A stretch of 64,000 nt of DNA. Origin: UBA830 sp038146925. GTDB taxonomy: Bacteria; Pseudomonadota; Alphaproteobacteria; MPNO01; UBA830. The notes beneath the pieces are model-generated. The model was not told where the DNA came from. It saw only the letters and a list, made by a program, of their open reading frames with translations, and made no database searches. The stretch spans positions 248,001-312,000 of the forward strand of contig JAYQSP010000011.1 of the NCBI GenBank assembly GCA_038146925.1, in the 5' to 3' direction. The first letter of the stretch is position 1. The number at the start of each line of letters is the position of its first letter. This document shows, piece after piece, positions 52,342 to 61,578 of this stretch. Made by a program: the position numbers and the translations under genes.

Positions 52342-53490
52342 TCAGCGACCCGCCTTTTCCGCGATCGCTGCCAGCGTGCGCGACAGGACCCGAATTTCGG
52401 TGCGTACTTCCTGGACCAGTTCGGTCCGGCCGTTGGCCGTATCTTCCAGCAACCGGGCCAGATGCACGTCGATGTTGCGCAGATGCGCCCGCATGTCGTC
52501 AGCCGCGCCGCCGCCTTCTGCGGATCTGGCGAGGGTGTCTTCGATCTTCGTCAGGACAGGTGTCAGTTCCATCTGGCTTTCGGCGAGGCGCACCATCAGG
52601 TTCTGTTCGGTTTTCATCTGGTCGGTCAGGGTGCCAAGCTTTTCCACCAGCTCGTTGATGCCGCTATTGGCGTTGATGCGCGATTCCTCGCCCCGCTGCA
52701 ACGTACGTTGCAGGTTCTCGAGGCTGTCGGCGGTTTGTTCGAGAAGGGCCTGCACATAGGCCGGCACCGACTGGTCGGCCTCGCCCGACAGCGCGCCGGA
52801 CGCCAGCCGCGTCTGGCCGGACAGCCAGTCTTCGAGGTCGTTATAAAAACGGTTCTGCGCCTGGCCTGCCTGGAGTTCCAGAAATCCGAGCACCAGGGAC
52901 CCCGCGAGACCGAACAGGGACGACGAAAACGCCGTGCCCATGCCCGAAAGCGGGGCCTGCAGACCGGCCTTCAGATCGTCGAATACGGGGCCGAGTTCTT
53001 TGGAGCCGACGGACAGATTGGCGATCACGTCGCTGACGGCGTCAATGGTTTGCAGCAACCCCCAGAACGTGCCCAGCAGGCCGAGGAAAATAAGCAGACC
53101 GATCATGTAGCGTGAAATATCGCGAGATTCGTCGAGGCGCGCGCCGACGCCGTCGAGCAGGGACCGCATAGATATCGCCGACAGGCTGAACCGTTCGCTG
53201 CGTTCGCCCAGCATGGACGCCATCGGGGCCAGAAGGCGCGGGGCCGGGATGTTGGAGATCGCAGGCTGCCCGGCGCGGAAATGCTCCAGCCAGGCCACTT
53301 CGCGGGTCAGGATCAACACGGTGCGGAATATGTAGCCGATACCGAGGACGAGGACGCCGAGGATCAGGCCGTTTAGCGCGGCGTTAGAAACAAACGCATC
53401 GCGCATGCCGGCGAACAGGGCCGCCGCCACGGCTGCGACCGCGGCGAGAAAAACGATCATCCGGATCAGGTAGCGCCGCGGGTGGGTCAT
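52342..53490 (-). CDS. MotA/TolQ/ExbB-type proton channel protein
   Basis: 382 residues with about four membrane helices (10-28, 40-60, near 145-165, and near 205-225: MGTAFSSSLFGLAGSLVLGFLEL), then a long cytoplasmic helical tail ending in LARLLEDTANGRTELVQ. The third and fourth helices match the MotA/ExbB channel domain. It is the stator partner of the downstream MotB/OmpA-like protein. Not a flagellar motor gene by context. Confidence 0.9.
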   Translation of the reverse strand: MTHPRRYLIRMIVFLAAVAAVAAALFAGMRDAFVSNAALNGLILGVLVLGIGYIFRTVLILTREVAWLEHFRAGQPAISNIPAPRLLAPMASMLGERSERFSLSAISMRSLLDGVGARLDESRDISRYMIGLLIFLGLLGTFWGLLQTIDAVSDVIANLSVGSKELGPVFDDLKAGLQAPLSGMGTAFSSSLFGLAGSLVLGFLELQAGQAQNRFYNDLEDWLSGQTRLASGALSGEADQSVPAYVQALLEQTADSLENLQRTLQRGEESRINANSGINELVEKLGTLTDQMKTEQNLMVRLAESQMELTPVLTKIEDTLARSAEGGGAADDMRAHLRNIDVHLARLLEDTANGRTELVQEVRTEIRVLSRTLAAIAEKAGR

Positions 53491-53544
53491 CGGTTGCCGA
53501 ACTCCGTCAGGCTACGGGTGGGGGAAACCAGCCGGGAAACCCGG

Positions 53545-54551
53545 TCATCGCGAGGTGATGATGATATCGACCCGGTCGGGCGGGCCGCCTTCGGACTTGT
53601 TGCCCAGCGCCCGAACGTTGATGCGCGTGCTGCGAATGCCTTTTTCGATCAGCTTCGAGCGTACGGCCAGCGCACGGGACAGCGACAGGCGGCGCGCCTG
53701 GCTCGGCGTCTGCGCCCCGCCGCCGGCATAGGCCAGCAACTGCAGACGCAGGTTGCCATCCTGCTTCATGGATTTGGCCACGCCGTCGAGTTGTGTTTCC
53801 GTGCCGCCGCTGATCGCTGCCGAGCCGCTGTCGAAGCCGAGCCGGAACTGCTGGCCGGGCTTCAGCGCGCCGGTCGGCGCCGGTCGCGATGTCAGGGCCG
53901 CCGACTGCTGGGGCGGCGGTGGCGGCGCCTTGACCGCCGGCCTGGGCGGATTGATTGCGGGCGGCAGCGGGGGTGTTGTAGCTGCAGTGGGCGGCGGCGG
54001 AGGCGGGGCGGCGGCGCCGCGGCTGCGCCCGTCGCCGGCGGCGTTGCCGGCGCGGCTACCGGCGGAGCGGCTACCGGCGGAGCGGGCGGGGCGGGAGGCG
54101 GTGGTGGAGCGACGGGCGCTTTCGGCACGGCCGCGACCTTCGGGACGGCAGGGACGGCAGGCGCGGTTACCCGGGGTTTGGGCGGCGGCCTTTTGGCGAC
54201 TTTCGGTCTGGCAGGCGCGGCGCGGCGTTTTGTCTGCGTCGGCGGTTTCAGGCTGACCGATCCCGTCGGCGCGTCGGGCGGATTGAGTTGCGGCTGCGCC
54301 AGCGGCGCGAATCGCGATCCGGCAGGTTGCCGGGCATTGGGCATCAGCAGGGACCGGACGGACGGTTGCAGCAGCTGCGGCACGGTCGGCGTACTGCCGA
54401 GCTGGTCGAGCACGCTGAGGTCGACGGAGACAGATGCGGAGTTACGCTGTCCGATCATCGTCTGAGCGGTCGCAGGCGCGGAGGCGGCGATCGCGAGTCC
54501 GACGACCATCGCTGCGGTTATCCGCGCATATCCTGAATATTTCGGAATCAT
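53545..54551 (-). pseudogene. Secreted proline-rich OmpA-domain protein, frameshifted
   Basis: Two overlapping frames encode one protein. From ATG 54551 the first frame gives a signal peptide (ITAAMVVGLAIAASAPATAQ) and a Pro/Ala-rich linker. A second frame, open upstream of 53781, gives more Pro-rich linker, then KPGQQFRLGFDSGSAAISG and an OmpA domain ending RVDIIITSR. The switch lies near 53995-54010, in a GC-rich run of GGC repeats on the plus strand, and equals one missing base on the coding strand. Either an assembly error, a recent mutation, or a programmed shift. First gene of the operon with the ExbB-like and MotB-like genes. Confidence 0.72.
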
Positions 54552-54684
54552 GTTTCCCAACCCGAACCTGTAAACGCGAAATGTCTGCGGCGGCGTGACC
54601 GCGAACGTCAACTTACCCCAGAGGGTCCGAACGGACAACCGCTTTGGTGGGCCGTTAATCAAGCAACCTATTGAAATATCGAGG

Positions 54685-55506
54685 TCATTCCGTGAGCTTG
54701 AGCTTCTCCGCGCGAACCGCGTCCATCAACAGTTTGCGCAGCGGATCGTACAGGCGCTGGTTCGCGGCAATGATCGAGTTGCCGTACAGCATGGAGCCGC
54801 GACCGTCGATTTCACTGACCATGCCGCCGGCCTCGCGGACGATCACGATTCCGCCTGCAATATCCCAGGGCGACAGGCCGGTTTCCCAGAAACCCTCGTA
54901 GCGTCCGGCCGCCACATAGGCGAGGTCGAGCGCCGCCGATCCCAAACGCCGTACGCCGGACGTTTTCTCCATTACCGCGTTCAGCATGGCCATGAAGGAT
55001 TTCTTGCCGATGCGGTTGCCGAAGGGAATGCCCGTGGCGAGCAAGGCATCGGCCAGCGTGGCGCGTTCGGAAACGCGAAGGCGGCGACGGTTCAGATAGG
55101 CGCCTTCGTTGCGTTCGGCCCAGAACACCTCGTCGCGGATCGGTTCGTAAATAAGGCCGGCGACCAGTTCGCCGTCGCGCTCCACGGCGATCGAGATCGC
55201 GAAATGGGGTATGCCGTGCAGAAAATTTGTGGTGCCGTCGATCGGGTCGATGATCCAGCGTTCGTCGCCGCTCTCGCCTTTTATCTCGCCGCCTTCTTCC
55301 ATAAGGAAGCCGAAGCCGGGCCGCGCCTTGGACAGTTCCTCGTGCAGAATCTGCTCGGTCCGGCGATCGGCCTCGGTGACGAAATCACCCGGTCCCTTGC
55401 GCGAAACCTGCAGCTGTTCGACCTCGCCGAAATCCCGGACCAGGCGACGCGACGCCTTGCGGGCGGCGGCGTCCATGACATTGATAAGCGGCGTGGGCAG
55501 CGACAT
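54685..55506 (-). CDS. suhB: Inositol monophosphatase family protein
   Basis: 273 residues from ATG 55506. Li+-sensitive phosphatase motifs are GDFVTEADRRTE, DPIDGTTNFLHG (the Mg-binding site) and GLSPWDIAGGIVIVREAGG. It is inositol-1-phosphatase/SuhB type; in E. coli SuhB also aids ribosomal RNA transcription. It lies 72 bases after efp and may be co-transcribed. Confidence 0.94.
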   Translation of the reverse strand: MSLPTPLINVMDAAARKASRRLVRDFGEVEQLQVSRKGPGDFVTEADRRTEQILHEELSKARPGFGFLMEEGGEIKGESGDERWIIDPIDGTTNFLHGIPHFAISIAVERDGELVAGLIYEPIRDEVFWAERNEGAYLNRRRLRVSERATLADALLATGIPFGNRIGKKSFMAMLNAVMEKTSGVRRLGSAALDLAYVAAGRYEGFWETGLSPWDIAGGIVIVREAGGMVSEIDGRGSMLYGNSIIAANQRLYDPLRKLLMDAVRAEKLKLTE

Positions 55507-55578
55507 GGCGGCGACGGTCTTTCGGTTAGTGAGCCGTTTTCTCTTGGCGGCTCCGGTCCTGCGCAAGCAGGAAATAAA

Positions 55579-56145
55579 TCAGTCCTTGGCGCGCTCCACG
55601 TAGGAGGCGTCTTCCGTATTCACGACGATGCGGGTGCCTGCCTCGATATGCGGGGGCACCATGACGCGGACGTTGTTTTCGACAACCGACGGCTTGTAGG
55701 AAGAAGACGCCGTCTGGCCCTTCACCACCGGATCTGCCTCGATGACCTCGACGGTCACGTGCTGCGGCAGTCGCACGCCGGCGATGGCGCCGTCGATCAG
55801 TTCCGCGGTGACGATCATGCCGTCCTGCAGGAAGGCGGCAGGATCGCCGATGCTTTCCTTGTCGACCGTGAACTGTTCGTAGCTCTCGCTGTCCATGAAC
55901 GTGATCTGGTCGTCCTCGGCGTAGAGATACGTTGCGTCCTTTTCCTCGACCATCAGTTTTTCGACGGTCTCCGACGTGCGGAACCGCTCGTTGGTCTTGT
56001 TGCCGGACTTCACGTCCCGCATTTCGACCTGAATGAACGCATTTCCCTTGCCGGGCAGCAGCATCTCGGTTTTCAGCACCGTCCACTGCTTGTCCGCATG
56101 CTCGATCACGTTGCCGGGTCGAATGGTATTTGCCTGGATTTTCAT
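55579..56145 (-). CDS. efp: Elongation factor P
   Basis: 188 residues with three OB-like domains. The modification loop reads LLPGKGNAF, with Lys33 as the expected beta-lysylation site, matching the presence of epmA and epmB next door. It relieves ribosome stalling at polyproline. The proline-rich OmpA-type protein and other Pro stretches in the window would be substrates of its activity. Confidence 0.96.
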   Translation of the reverse strand: MKIQANTIRPGNVIEHADKQWTVLKTEMLLPGKGNAFIQVEMRDVKSGNKTNERFRTSETVEKLMVEEKDATYLYAEDDQITFMDSESYEQFTVDKESIGDPAAFLQDGMIVTAELIDGAIAGVRLPQHVTVEVIEADPVVKGQTASSSYKPSVVENNVRVMVPPHIEAGTRIVVNTEDASYVERAKD

Positions 56146-56232
56146 CCCGAATTTCCGTTGTTCAGTCTGTCCCGATGAAGGCGGCGGAACCTATCAGCTT
56201 GCCTAAAAATAGGCAATTGGCGAGGTGCCGCA

Positions 56233-57312
56233 TCAGACGTCCCGGTAATCGTGTACCCGGTTCCGAAAATCGGTGAGCCGCCATAGATTTTCTGCCCCGG
56301 AAAATCGGGCCGTTTCCGTCGGCGCTTTTCCGTACCCGCCGGGGATATCCACCACATAATTCGGCTGGCACAGGCCGGAGATTCGCCCGCGCAAAGCATC
56401 TACCAAATCGCGGCCTTCCTGCAGTGACAGGCGGAAGCGGGCGGTGCCGCGGGCGCGGTCGGGGTGGTGCAGGTAGTAGGGTTTCACTTTCAGGGCGATC
56501 AGGCGGCGGAACAGATCGGTCAGCGTGTCGGCATCTGCGTTGACGCCTTTCAGCAGCACCGACTGCGACAGCAGCGGGATGCCGCCCCGGGTCAGCCGGT
56601 CGCAGGCGGCGGCGACGTCGTCGGTCAGTTCGCGGGCATGATTGGCATGCAGCACCATCCAGACCGGCAGACCAACCTGCAGGGCATCTACCAGCCTGTC
56701 GGTCACGCGGCCGGGCAGGGCGACCGGCACGCGGGTATGAATGCGCAGATTGTTGAGATGGGAGATCTCGGCGAGGCGTGTTAGCAGGTCGCCCAGGCGG
56801 ACGTCCGACAGCGACAGCGGATCGCCGCCGGTCAGGATGACCTCGCGAATGCCGTCATGCGCGGCGATGTAGTCAATCGCCGTGTCGATATCGTCGGCCG
56901 AGGGGGCATCGGCATCGCGCCCGACCTTGTCGCGGCGGAAGCAGTAACGGCAGTACACCGGACACGACAGCGTCGGCATCAGCAGCACCCGGTCGGGATA
57001 GCGATGGACCAGCCCCGGCACCGGCGAATGGGCGGCATCCCCGATCGGGTCTTCCAGTTCGTCCTTCGCCGCGTCCAGTTCCGCCGCGTCGGGCACGAAC
57101 TGCCGCGCGATGGGATCGTCCGGATCTTCCGGGTCGATCAGCGCGGCGAGTCCCGCCGGAATGGCGACGCTGTACCGGTCGCCGATCCGGTCGACGGTTT
57201 CGGTGTCGCAATGGGCGATCAGCCCTGCATCGGCCAGTTGGCGTCCGGTGCGCAGGACGGCGGGCGGGAAAAATGTATCGGGCAAGGTGACGGTCTCCGT
57301 TCGATTGGGCAT
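56233..57312 (-). CDS. epmB: EF-P lysine 2,3-aminomutase EpmB (KamA family)
   Basis: 359 residues from ATG 57312 (an in-frame ATG at 57324 is possible). Radical SAM motif CPVYCRYCFRR (C-x3-C-x2-C), VILTGGDPLSLSD, LHANHARE and PYYLHHPDRARG are KamA/EpmB hallmarks. It isomerises alpha-lysine to (R)-beta-lysine, which EpmA attaches to EF-P. Head-to-head with epmA, only ten bases between starts. Confidence 0.94.
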   Translation of the reverse strand: MPNRTETVTLPDTFFPPAVLRTGRQLADAGLIAHCDTETVDRIGDRYSVAIPAGLAALIDPEDPDDPIARQFVPDAAELDAAKDELEDPIGDAAHSPVPGLVHRYPDRVLLMPTLSCPVYCRYCFRRDKVGRDADAPSADDIDTAIDYIAAHDGIREVILTGGDPLSLSDVRLGDLLTRLAEISHLNNLRIHTRVPVALPGRVTDRLVDALQVGLPVWMVLHANHARELTDDVAAACDRLTRGGIPLLSQSVLLKGVNADADTLTDLFRRLIALKVKPYYLHHPDRARGTARFRLSLQEGRDLVDALRGRISGLCQPNYVVDIPGGYGKAPTETARFSGAENLWRLTDFRNRVHDYRDV

Positions 57313-57322
57313 TATCGCCGTC

Positions 57323-58387
57323 ATGCCGCAGAACGAAACCCCGCAAAATCCGAACGACGCCTGGTGGCAGCCGGACCGGTTCGAGGATCGCGCCGATTTC
57401 CTGGTGCGCCGCGCCGACATGGTCAAAGCCGTCCGCGAATTTTTCGACCGCAACGGCTATGTCGAGGTGGAGACCCCGGCGCTGCAGGTTTCGCCCGGAA
57501 TGGAACCGCATCTGTCGCCGTTCGAAACGTCGCTCGGCGAGCCGCATGGCGACCGGCGGGCGATGTATCTCCATACCTCGCCCGAATTCGCGATGAAGAA
57601 ACTGCTGGCGGCGGGGATGCAGCGCATCTTTCAGCTTGCCCGCGTCTTCCGCGACGGCGAACGCTCGGCGAAGCATCATCCGGAATTCACCATGCTGGAA
57701 TGGTATCGCGCCGGCGCCGACTGGCGGTCGCTGGCGGAAGAGACGGCGGATTTCGTGCGCGCGGTGTGCGGGCCGGTCGCGCGTCACGGCGGTCATGCCT
57801 GCAACGTCGCCGCGCCGTGGGAATACGTCTCTGTCGCGGAGGCGATGGAACGCGGCACCGGCATCGATCTGCTGGCAACCGCCCCGGATCCGTTAAATCC
57901 CGATGCGGATGCGCTGCGGTTCGCGGCCGACGCGATCGGCGTCCGCACCGACGATTCCGATAGCTGGGATGATATTTTCTTCCGTATTTTCCTGGAGCGA
58001 ATCGAGCCGGGCCTCGGTGCCGAGGTCCCGACAGTGCTGCATTCGTACCCTGCGTCGATGGCGGCGCTGGCGCGGCTGTCGCCGGACGATCCGCGCGTCT
58101 CGGACCGGTTCGAGGTTTTCGTCTGCGGCCTGGAACTGGCCAACGGGTATGGGGAGCTGACCGACGTCGCCGAACAGCGCGCGCGTTTCGCCGCCATGAC
58201 CGAACAACGGGTCGCCGCCGGCCGCGATCCGGTGCCGGTGGACGGGGAATTTCTCGCGGCGCTGGAATCCGGCATTCCCGACTGCGCCGGTATCGCGCTC
58301 GGCTTCGACCGGCTGGTCATGCTGACAACGGGGGCGGAGAATATCGAGGATGTTTTATGGGCGCCGGTGACCGGCGGCGCGATTTAG
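57323..58387 (+). CDS. epmA: EF-P lysine lysyltransferase EpmA (GenX/PoxA)
   Basis: 354 residues from ATG 57323. It is a truncated class II lysyl-tRNA synthetase catalytic core without the anticodon-binding domain: FFDRNGYVEVETPALQVSPGMEPHL, LHTSPEFAMKKLLAAG, RVFRDGERSAKHHPEFTMLEWY and CAGIALGFDRLVML. It attaches beta-lysine to EF-P Lys33. Divergent from epmB; efp is a few hundred bases beyond epmB. Confidence 0.95.
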   Translation: MPQNETPQNPNDAWWQPDRFEDRADFLVRRADMVKAVREFFDRNGYVEVETPALQVSPGMEPHLSPFETSLGEPHGDRRAMYLHTSPEFAMKKLLAAGMQRIFQLARVFRDGERSAKHHPEFTMLEWYRAGADWRSLAEETADFVRAVCGPVARHGGHACNVAAPWEYVSVAEAMERGTGIDLLATAPDPLNPDADALRFAADAIGVRTDDSDSWDDIFFRIFLERIEPGLGAEVPTVLHSYPASMAALARLSPDDPRVSDRFEVFVCGLELANGYGELTDVAEQRARFAAMTEQRVAAGRDPVPVDGEFLAALESGIPDCAGIALGFDRLVMLTTGAENIEDVLWAPVTGGAI

Positions 58388-58388
58388 A

Positions 58389-59414
58389 TCAGGCCGCCGC
58401 GGTTCGGTCGCGCAGGGCCGGAATCACGCGTTCGCCGAACAGCCGGACGGAGCGCTGCATTTCTTCCGCCGACAGGTCGCCGAACGCGATCTGGCTGACC
58501 AGATAGCTGGCGGTCGCGGTGGCCATGCGTTCGCCCAGAAACGCGATGACCTGTTCCGGCGTTCCCGCAACGGCGCGGCCCTGTTCCGCCATCCCGTCGA
58601 AATTCGCCGGGCGCTGATGCTTCGGGATCGCCATGTCGTGGCGTCGGAAAAGCCAGTTGAAACTGTCGTGCCAGACGGCATAGGCGCGCCGCGCGGTTTC
58701 CGCAGCGCGGGCTTCGTCCTCGTCGACATGGACGAAGATGCCAAGGCCGATCAAAGGCAATTCGTCGGGCGATCCGTGCTCGTTATCCCAGACGCCGCGG
58801 AACGAATCGGCGAAGTCGCGGGTCTCCTCTGCCGTGTCCAGGCTGACGATGTTGCTGCCCAGGCGGGCGGCCCGCGCGGCGCTGTCCGTGGAATGCACGC
58901 CATACCAGAGCGGCGGGTGCGGCTTCTGATACGGTTCGACCAGCAGCGGGATTTCGTCGACCTCGTTGAAGGTGCCTTTCCCGTCCAGGCTGCTGTTGGC
59001 CAGGGCTTTCAGGATCCGGTCCAGATTTTCGCGATACGTCTCTTCCGCCTCGGCATGGTCGTTGCCGAAATAGGCGGCCTCGATCGGCGAGGCACCGCGT
59101 CCGAAACCGATCTCCAGCCGGCCCTTGCTGATCTGATCGACCATGCAGATTTCCTGCACCAGCCGGAACGGATGATACAGCGGCAGCGCGAAGACCAGCG
59201 GCCCGAAACGCAGCCGCGTCGTGCTGCGCGCGACGGCAGACAGATACACCGTCGGCGACGGCGCCATGCCCAGAGGCGTCGAGTGATGTTCGGCGACGTG
59301 GTATCCGCGAAATCCGTACTCGTCGAGCAGCCGGACCAGTTCCAGCCGGTCTTCGTAATACTGGTGCAACGGCGTGCCGTTGGCATCCACATGGTCGAAT
59401 ACGCCGAATTCCAT
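58389..59414 (-). CDS. LLM class flavin-dependent oxidoreductase (copy 3)
   Basis: 341 residues from ATG 59414. A different LLM subgroup from the two copies near the left end: MEFGVFDHVDANG, GYHVAEHHSTPLGMAPSPTVYLSAVA and GRLEIGFGRGASPIEAAYFG resemble alkanal monooxygenase-type proteins. It lies 16 bases downstream of a VOC protein gene in one operon. Substrate unknown. Confidence 0.92.
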   Translation of the reverse strand: MEFGVFDHVDANGTPLHQYYEDRLELVRLLDEYGFRGYHVAEHHSTPLGMAPSPTVYLSAVARSTTRLRFGPLVFALPLYHPFRLVQEICMVDQISKGRLEIGFGRGASPIEAAYFGNDHAEAEETYRENLDRILKALANSSLDGKGTFNEVDEIPLLVEPYQKPHPPLWYGVHSTDSAARAARLGSNIVSLDTAEETRDFADSFRGVWDNEHGSPDELPLIGLGIFVHVDEDEARAAETARRAYAVWHDSFNWLFRRHDMAIPKHQRPANFDGMAEQGRAVAGTPEQVIAFLGERMATATASYLVSQIAFGDLSAEEMQRSVRLFGERVIPALRDRTAAA

Positions 59415-59430
59415 TGCTGCGTTCCGCCTT

Positions 59431-59934
59431 CTAGTTATCCGCCATGTCGGGGCGCTTTTTGTGAAACCCGCTTTCGAAATGTCCCCGGCCCTCAAGGTCG
59501 CCCTGTTCGAATATCCAGCTATAGCCGCGCGGCGGGTTGGACAGGATTTCCCAGCAATTTTCGTCCATGTCCCAGAATTTGAAGCTATACGTGCCGTGTT
59601 GTTCCACCGGACGCGAGATGTCCGTCAGGCCCCATTTTTCGGCCTGCGCGACGACTGTTTCATAAGCGCGGTCGACGTCCTCGACCGACTCGACATCGAG
59701 GCCGTTGTGGTAGTGGCGCGGCATCTTTTCCTTGTTCTTTATCTGCACCACGGCGTAGACGTGTTCGGTTCCCAGCCGGATCATCAGCGAAATGGGACTC
59801 GTCTGCGTTGTCTCGATGCCGAGAAACTCTTCGTAAAAGCGGCGCGATTTCTCCAGGTCGCGGCAACCGAGCGTGCCGTGCGAGAGGAAACGCGTCGGTA
59901 TGGCAGGTTCGGAAAATTCTGGTTTTTCGGGCAT
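59431..59934 (-). CDS. VOC family (glyoxalase-fold) protein
   Basis: 167 residues. Vicinal-oxygen-chelate fold: FLSHGTLGCRDLEKSRRFYEEFLG and KMPRHYHNGLDVESVEDVDRAYETV, then VEQHGTYSFKFWDMDENCWEIL. Likely metal ligands are His in SHG, His in HYHNG and Glu in CWEIL, the usual VOC set. It may be an extradiol-type dioxygenase or a glyoxalase relative. Operon partner of the LLM gene. Confidence 0.9.
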   Translation of the reverse strand: MPEKPEFSEPAIPTRFLSHGTLGCRDLEKSRRFYEEFLGIETTQTSPISLMIRLGTEHVYAVVQIKNKEKMPRHYHNGLDVESVEDVDRAYETVVAQAEKWGLTDISRPVEQHGTYSFKFWDMDENCWEILSNPPRGYSWIFEQGDLEGRGHFESGFHKKRPDMADN

Positions 59935-59995
59935 GGCCGGTTTCAGGCAGACAGGTGGACGAATAGCCGATTAGGCCCGACGGGACGGGGCCGCG

Positions 59996-60640
59996 TCAAT
60001 CGCCGGCGGCCATCTTAGCGTTGAACGCTTTCACCGCGGCGGCAGGGCCGTCGGCGTAATTCCACACACCGCCGCCGACGGCGAGAAAATCCGCGCCCGC
60101 GTCGATGATCGTGTCGCAGTTCTCCACCGTGATGCCGCCGATGGCGACGCAGGGGACCGTCATCATTTCCTGCCACCAGGACAGGATACCGGTATCCGCC
60201 GGGGTGGTGACCTGTTTGGTGGTCGACGGAAAGAACGCGCCGAAGGCGACGTAGTCCGCGCCCGCTTCGCCGGCCTCGAACGCCAGTTCGCGGGATGCCT
60301 TGCAGGTAACGCCGACGATGGCGTCATCGCCGACCAGGCGCCGGGCGTCGTCGTAAGGCGTATCGTCCTGGCCGATATGGACGCCGTCGCAGCCCAGTTC
60401 GGCGGCAAGATCGGCGCGGTCGTTCATGATAAAGGCGACGTCGCGGTTCTGCGCCACCGGGCACAGAATTTCCGTCGCCCGGCGGATGTCGTCGTCCGCC
60501 ACGTCTTTCAGGCGCAGCTGCACGCAGGCGACCTCGCCTCCGTCGAGCGCTGCCGCCAATGTGTCCGCAAAGCCGGCAGCCCCGCCGGCGTCAAACGCCG
60601 GCGGCGTGATCAGATAAAGCTGGCAGGTCTCGGCGCGAAT
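59996..60640 (-). CDS. thiE: Thiamine phosphate synthase, apparently with a rare ATT start
   Basis: 214 residues if read from ATT 60640. ThiE motifs are VQLRLKD, IMNDRADLAAELGCDGVHIGQDD, FGAFFPSTTKQVTTPADTG and VAIGGITVEN. No ATG, GTG or TTG lies in frame between the upstream aldolase stop (60658) and the conserved ThiE core. GGAGGA is eight bases before the ATT. It joins the thiazole and pyrimidine phosphates of thiamine. Start codon is inference; the frame and family are not in doubt. Confidence 0.85.
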   Translation of the reverse strand: MRAETCQLYLITPPAFDAGGAAGFADTLAAALDGGEVACVQLRLKDVADDDIRRATEILCPVAQNRDVAFIMNDRADLAAELGCDGVHIGQDDTPYDDARRLVGDDAIVGVTCKASRELAFEAGEAGADYVAFGAFFPSTTKQVTTPADTGILSWWQEMMTVPCVAIGGITVENCDTIIDAGADFLAVGGGVWNYADGPAAAVKAFNAKMAAGD

Positions 60641-60657
60641 GCGACGCGTCCTCCGGC

Positions 60658-61578
60658 CTATACCTTGTTCTGATAGATTTTGATGATGTGATCGAGCATC
60701 GCCAGCGCTTCTTCCTTCGGACGCTGGAAGGTGTTGCGGCCGATGATGGAACCGTTGCCGCCGCCGTCCCGGATGGCGGTGACTTCCTGGTAGATGCCGT
60801 CGAGATCCTTGGCTTCGCCGCCGGAGAATACGACGATGCGCTTGCCGTTGAAGCAGGACTGCACCACGTGCTCGATCCGCTGGGTGAGCGTCGCCACCGG
60901 AATTTTCTGGGCGTCGTAGACCTTCTTGGCCGGATCGAGGAACATCGCGTCCGTCGGCGGTTTGACCTTGATAATGTGGGCGCCCATCAGCGCCGCCATG
61001 TGCGCCGCGTAAGCGCAGACATCCATCGCGGTTTCGCCTTCCTTGGTCACCATGCCGCCGCGCGGATATGACCAGACGACGACCGCGAGGCCGACCGATT
61101 TCGCTTCCTCGGACAGCTCGCGGATCTCTTCCATCAGCTCGAACTGGTATTCGGAGCCGGGATAGATCGTGAAACCGATCGCGGAGCAGCCAAGCCGCAG
61201 CGCATCGTCGACCGAGCCGGTGACGGCCTGGTCCTTTTCGGTGGCCAGCGAATTCGCCGAGTTGCATTTGAGGATGGTCGGGATGGCGCCCGCGAAGCTG
61301 TCGGCGCCGGCCTCGATCATGCCGAGCGGCGCGGCATAGGCTGACAACCCGGCGTCGACGGCCAGCTGGAAGTGATAGTGCGGATCGTAGCCCGCCGGGT
61401 TCGGCGCGAAGCTTCGCGCCGGGCCGTGTTCGAAACCCTGATCGACCGGCAGGATCACCAGCTTGCCGGTGCCGCCCAGCTTTCCATGCATCAGGATGCG
61501 GGCCAGGTTGCCCTTGGTGCCCGGGTTGTCGCTTTCGTACCCGGCGAGAATCTTCTTCACTTTCTGGCTGACGCGCAT
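60658..61578 (-). CDS. fbaB: Class I fructose-bisphosphate aldolase (DhnA type)
   Basis: 306 residues. ILPVDQGFEHGPARSFAPNPAGYDPHYH and VVVWSYPRGG are DhnA-type hallmarks; the likely Schiff-base lysine is in AHIIKVKPP. It cleaves fructose-1,6-bisphosphate. Together with the phosphofructokinase and pyruvate kinase genes in the window it gives a glycolytic set. thiE follows after 17 bases. Confidence 0.93.
   Translation of the reverse strand: MRVSQKVKKILAGYESDNPGTKGNLARILMHGKLGGTGKLVILPVDQGFEHGPARSFAPNPAGYDPHYHFQLAVDAGLSAYAAPLGMIEAGADSFAGAIPTILKCNSANSLATEKDQAVTGSVDDALRLGCSAIGFTIYPGSEYQFELMEEIRELSEEAKSVGLAVVVWSYPRGGMVTKEGETAMDVCAYAAHMAALMGAHIIKVKPPTDAMFLDPAKKVYDAQKIPVATLTQRIEHVVQSCFNGKRIVVFSGGEAKDLDGIYQEVTAIRDGGGNGSIIGRNTFQRPKEEALAMLDHIIKIYQNKV

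Noticed and set aside
51193..53115. 640-codon plus-strand frame opposite the ExbB/MotB-like genes
   Set aside because: Antisense shadow; the minus-strand genes have membrane helices, a coiled coil and an OmpA domain with normal order.
50974..53490. MotA-like plus MotB/OmpA-like pair as a Zorya anti-phage system
   Set aside because: No ZorC, ZorD or ZorE gene is adjacent, the long coiled coil is on the MotB-like side instead of the ZorA tail, and the third partner is an OmpA-domain protein. A housekeeping envelope role is more likely.
60641..60657. TPP riboswitch before thiE
   Set aside because: Only 17 bases separate the aldolase stop from the thiE start and no THI-box sequence is present.
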